This document shows, one piece after another, positions 5,534 to 7,677 of a stretch of DNA of 7,677 nt. The position numbers and the translations under genes are program-made. The notes below the pieces were generated by a model. It saw only the letters and a program-made list of their open reading frames with translations. It had not been told where the DNA came from and ran no database searches. The DNA is from Citricoccus sp. WCRC_4 (lineage in GTDB: Bacteria; Actinomycetota; Actinomycetes; Actinomycetales; Micrococcaceae): NCBI GenBank assembly GCA_026645375.1, contig JAPFFX010000289.1, positions 1-7,677 of the forward strand, in the 5' to 3' direction. Position 1 is the first letter of the stretch, and every line of letters starts with the position of its first letter.

Positions 5534-7174
5534 GTGCAGGACAGGTCGGGCGTGCGGCGCGGATCGGTCCCTCGGGGCTGGTTCGCCATGCTCCCGGTGG
5601 CCGTGGTCGCCACCGCGCTCTCGGCGTGCCTGCCGGGCCCGGACCCAGGGTCCGGGCAGGAACCGGGGAACGATCCCGGCACGCGACCCGTCCCGCACCA
5701 GAGTTTCGTCAGCCGCCCGGACCTGCTGCCGCCGGCGGTCAGGCTCACCGAGGGACCGGCCTGGTCCGACGAGCACGGGCGGGCCGGGGAGTTCACCTTC
5801 CTGACCCCCAACTACGGGTCCGAGACGCCCTCGGACGGCGCCGTCATCCTCGACGCGCGCGGTGAACTCGTCTGGATGAGCCCTTCCCGGGAGGACGTCA
5901 AGGACGATGAGTACTTCGACCTGCGCGTCCAGGAGTACCGGGGCGAGCCCGTCCTGACGGTCTACCAGGGCACCAGCGACCAGGGCCGAGGAGACGGGGA
6001 GATCCTCGTCCTCGATGAGTCCTACGAGGAGATCGCCCGGGTGACGACCGGTGGTTCGCTGGGACCCGGTCAGGCCGATTTCCACGACTCGACCATCACG
6101 CCCGAGGGCACCATGCTCATCGGCGCCTACGTGGTCACCCCGGCGGACCTGGGCGAGGTGGGCGGGCCGCGTGACGGGTACGTCGAGGACGCCGTGATCC
6201 AGGAGGTCGACATCGCCACCGGTGAGGTCCGGTTCGAGTGGAGCGCCCTGGACCACGTCCCCCTGACCGAGACCGTGCTGGACTTCGCGCGGGAGCAGGC
6301 GGAGGTCGCCGAGGAGGCCGCGGACGAGGGAATCGAGGCCCCGCAGCTCGGCACCCGGGACGAGCCCTTCGACTACTTCCACATCAACTCGATCGCCGAG
6401 GACCGGGATGGTGCTCTGCTGGTCTCCGCGCGGCACACCAACGCCATCTACCGGATCGACCGCGGCACCGGCGAGGTGGACTGGACCCTGGGCGGCTCCG
6501 CGAGCGACTTCCGGATGGGCGAGGGCGCCCCCTTCACCTGGCAGCACGACGCCCGGCGCGCCCCGGACGGCACCCTGACCCTGCTGGACAACCACGCGGG
6601 TGGTCACGAGGACGACGCCTCCTCCCGCGGGCTGCGCCTGGCCCTGGACGAGGAGGCGATGACCGCCGAGGTGGTCACCGAGTACCTGCCGCCCGCCGAA
6701 CGGAAGGCCAGCAGCATGGCCAACGCCCAGCAGCTGCCCAATGGCAACATGCACATCGGCTGGGGAGCCCGGCCCTCGTATTCCGAGTACACCCCGGACG
6801 GCGAGCTCATCTATGACGTCTGCCACGGGGACGAGTGCTACGGCGAGGGGTACGAGGGCGGCGGCGGCAGCTACCGTGCCTATGCGTTCGCCTGGGAGGG
6901 CCGGCCGGCGTCCGATCCGGACGTGGTCGTCCGCGAGGAGGACGGCGGCCGCGTCGCCTACGCCTCCTGGAACGGGGCCACCGAGGTGGTCCAGTGGCGG
7001 CTGCTGGCCGGCGAGGACAGGGCCGGCGCCGTCGAACGGACCACGGCCGACCGGGACGGTTTCGAGACCGCGATCCCGGTCACCGGCGGGGACCCGTACC
7101 TCGTCGTGGAGGCCCTGGACACGGACGGGCAGGTGCTGGGGACTGCCACCCCGGTCGCGGGTCCAGACGACTGA
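5534..7174 (+). CDS. Arylsulfotransferase (ASST)-family lipoprotein
   Basis: A 546-residue protein that starts at GTG. A basic N-terminus (R8-R9, R14) and a hydrophobic segment (18-31) end in the lipobox L29-S-A-C32, so it should be a lipoprotein on the outer face of the membrane, followed by a Pro/Gly/Asp linker (33-60). The rest follows the actinobacterial arylsulfotransferase pattern, a beta-propeller fold: DFHDS (182-186), FHINSI (282-287), SARHTN (298-303), YRIDRGTGEVDW (306-317), QHDAR (337-341), SRGLRL (364-369) and LPNGN (401-405). H184, H283, R300 and H338 are candidates for the His/His/Arg/His active site of E. coli ASST, which moves sulfate between phenols through a sulfo-histidine. 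C430 and C435 may form a disulfide, and about 459-540 looks like a C-terminal beta-sandwich. It is probably transcribed separately from the signalling operon. The substrate is unknown. Confidence 0.88.
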   Translation: MQDRSGVRRGSVPRGWFAMLPVAVVATALSACLPGPDPGSGQEPGNDPGTRPVPHQSFVSRPDLLPPAVRLTEGPAWSDEHGRAGEFTFLTPNYGSETPSDGAVILDARGELVWMSPSREDVKDDEYFDLRVQEYRGEPVLTVYQGTSDQGRGDGEILVLDESYEEIARVTTGGSLGPGQADFHDSTITPEGTMLIGAYVVTPADLGEVGGPRDGYVEDAVIQEVDIATGEVRFEWSALDHVPLTETVLDFAREQAEVAEEAADEGIEAPQLGTRDEPFDYFHINSIAEDRDGALLVSARHTNAIYRIDRGTGEVDWTLGGSASDFRMGEGAPFTWQHDARRAPDGTLTLLDNHAGGHEDDASSRGLRLALDEEAMTAEVVTEYLPPAERKASSMANAQQLPNGNMHIGWGARPSYSEYTPDGELIYDVCHGDECYGEGYEGGGGSYRAYAFAWEGRPASDPDVVVREEDGGRVAYASWNGATEVVQWRLLAGEDRAGAVERTTADRDGFETAIPVTGGDPYLVVEALDTDGQVLGTATPVAGPDD

Positions 7175-7184
7175 GCCACCCGGT

Positions 7185-7677
7185 TCACTGGCCCGGCAGG
7201 GACTCCGGGATCGCGTCCTCGTGGACCGTGTAGGACGTCATCAGCTGCCTCAGCTCGCGGTACTCGGTGGTCTCGAGGAAGGCACGCATCGCGGCGTCAC
7301 CCTGCTCACCGGTGAGGGCCTCGACCATGGGCAGGGGGACGCCGGCGTGCAGGCTCGTCCCGCCGATGTACCCGGTGGGGTCGGTGGTCAGGGACTGCAG
7401 CCAGGCGCCCCAGAACGCCTCCCGTGAGCGCGGATCCACGGTGTCCGGGACGTCCGCCACGTGCACGGACAACATCTCGTAGGGCAGGTCGACGGACTCG
7501 TGGGGGCCCAGGTGGTACGCGAGGAAGTACGCGTCCGAGTCCTCGTGGAAGGAACGGAGCCCGGTGAGCTCCTCCGTGTCCAGCGCCCCCAGGAGTTCGG
7601 GCTTGCCACCGTCGTTGTCCTTCTCGCCGTAGTGGCTCACCAGGTCCACGGTGATGTCGTCGTCCTTGTCCGTGATG
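7185..7677 (-). CDS. Hypothetical protein, C-terminal part (5' end outside window)
   Basis: A minus-strand frame runs open from the right edge to a TGA at 7185-7187, giving 163 visible residues. A GTG at 7649 could start a 154-residue protein, but nine in-frame codons continue upstream to the edge and no good ribosome site precedes it, so the gene is more likely cut by the window. The sequence is acidic, with many Asp, Glu and aromatic residues, and has no transmembrane segment or motif that I recognise. It contains patterns such as SFHEDSDAYFLAYHLGPHES and a helical, charged C-terminus ending in PESLPGQ. It converges on the sulfotransferase-like gene with only 10 bases between the stop codons. 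Coding is supported by an amino-acid composition that looks natural and by the lack of any credible competing frame. No function is proposed. Confidence 0.75.
   Translation of the reverse strand, partial: ITDKDDDITVDLVSHYGEKDNDGGKPELLGALDTEELTGLRSFHEDSDAYFLAYHLGPHESVDLPYEMLSVHVADVPDTVDPRSREAFWGAWLQSLTTDPTGYIGGTSLHAGVPLPMVEALTGEQGDAAMRAFLETTEYRELRQLMTSYTVHEDAIPESLPGQ

Noticed and set aside
5534..5629. Twin-arginine signal in the ASST-type lipoprotein
   Set aside because: R8-R9 is present, but the following residues do not fit the S/T-R-R-x-F-L-K pattern. A Sec lipoprotein signal explains the sequence better.
5063..6826. Long open minus-strand frame opposite the FHA-like and ASST genes
   Set aside because: It spans an intergenic region and two well-supported plus-strand genes. 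The translation has no recognisable domain and biased composition.
7155..7200. Bidirectional terminator between the convergent genes
   Set aside because: Only about 4 bp of pairing (GCCA with TGGC) could be found and there is no T-tract, so it is too weak to call.

Overview
The window is very GC-rich, with codon third positions almost always G or C, GTG starts and four-base gene overlaps. This suggests a high-GC actinobacterium. The style of the proteins fits Micrococcaceae (Arthrobacter, Kocuria, Citricoccus and relatives), but that placement is inferred from remembered family resemblance, not from a search.

Positions 1-5474 form one tightly packed plus-strand operon for Ser/Thr phosphosignalling. 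In order it holds: the 3' end of a gene ending in a canonical FHA domain; a soluble PP2C phosphatase with all metal-binding motifs; a 514-residue protein with an unassigned N-terminal domain, a long disordered linker, a Cys/His zinc ribbon and a C-terminal FHA domain; a Hanks-type kinase with one transmembrane segment and a small extracytoplasmic Fn3-like domain; and a protein with a degenerate FHA-like domain followed by a probable winged helix-turn-helix. The first three junctions are ATGA or GTGA overlaps, so translation is probably coupled. The simplest reading is a writer (kinase), an eraser (PP2C), readers (FHA proteins) and a possible DNA-binding output protein. Short acidic-Thr-hydrophobic motifs recur in the disordered parts of several members and may be the phosphothreonine sites that the FHA domains bind. 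Similar FHA/PP2C/kinase sets lie beside type VII (WXG100) secretion loci in some actinobacteria. No secretion gene is visible here, so that link is only a suggestion.

Positions 5475-5533 are a short intergenic gap. It carries a strong hairpin that may end the operon and that overlaps a plausible leaderless promoter for the next gene. Positions 5534-7174 encode a lipoprotein of the arylsulfotransferase (ASST) type, anchored outside the membrane. After a 10-base gap comes the 3' part of a minus-strand gene of unknown function, running off the right edge. No tRNA, rRNA, CRISPR array, insertion sequence or other mobile element was seen. The longest stretch without a gene is the 59-base gap (about 130 bases if the upstream start choice is wrong).
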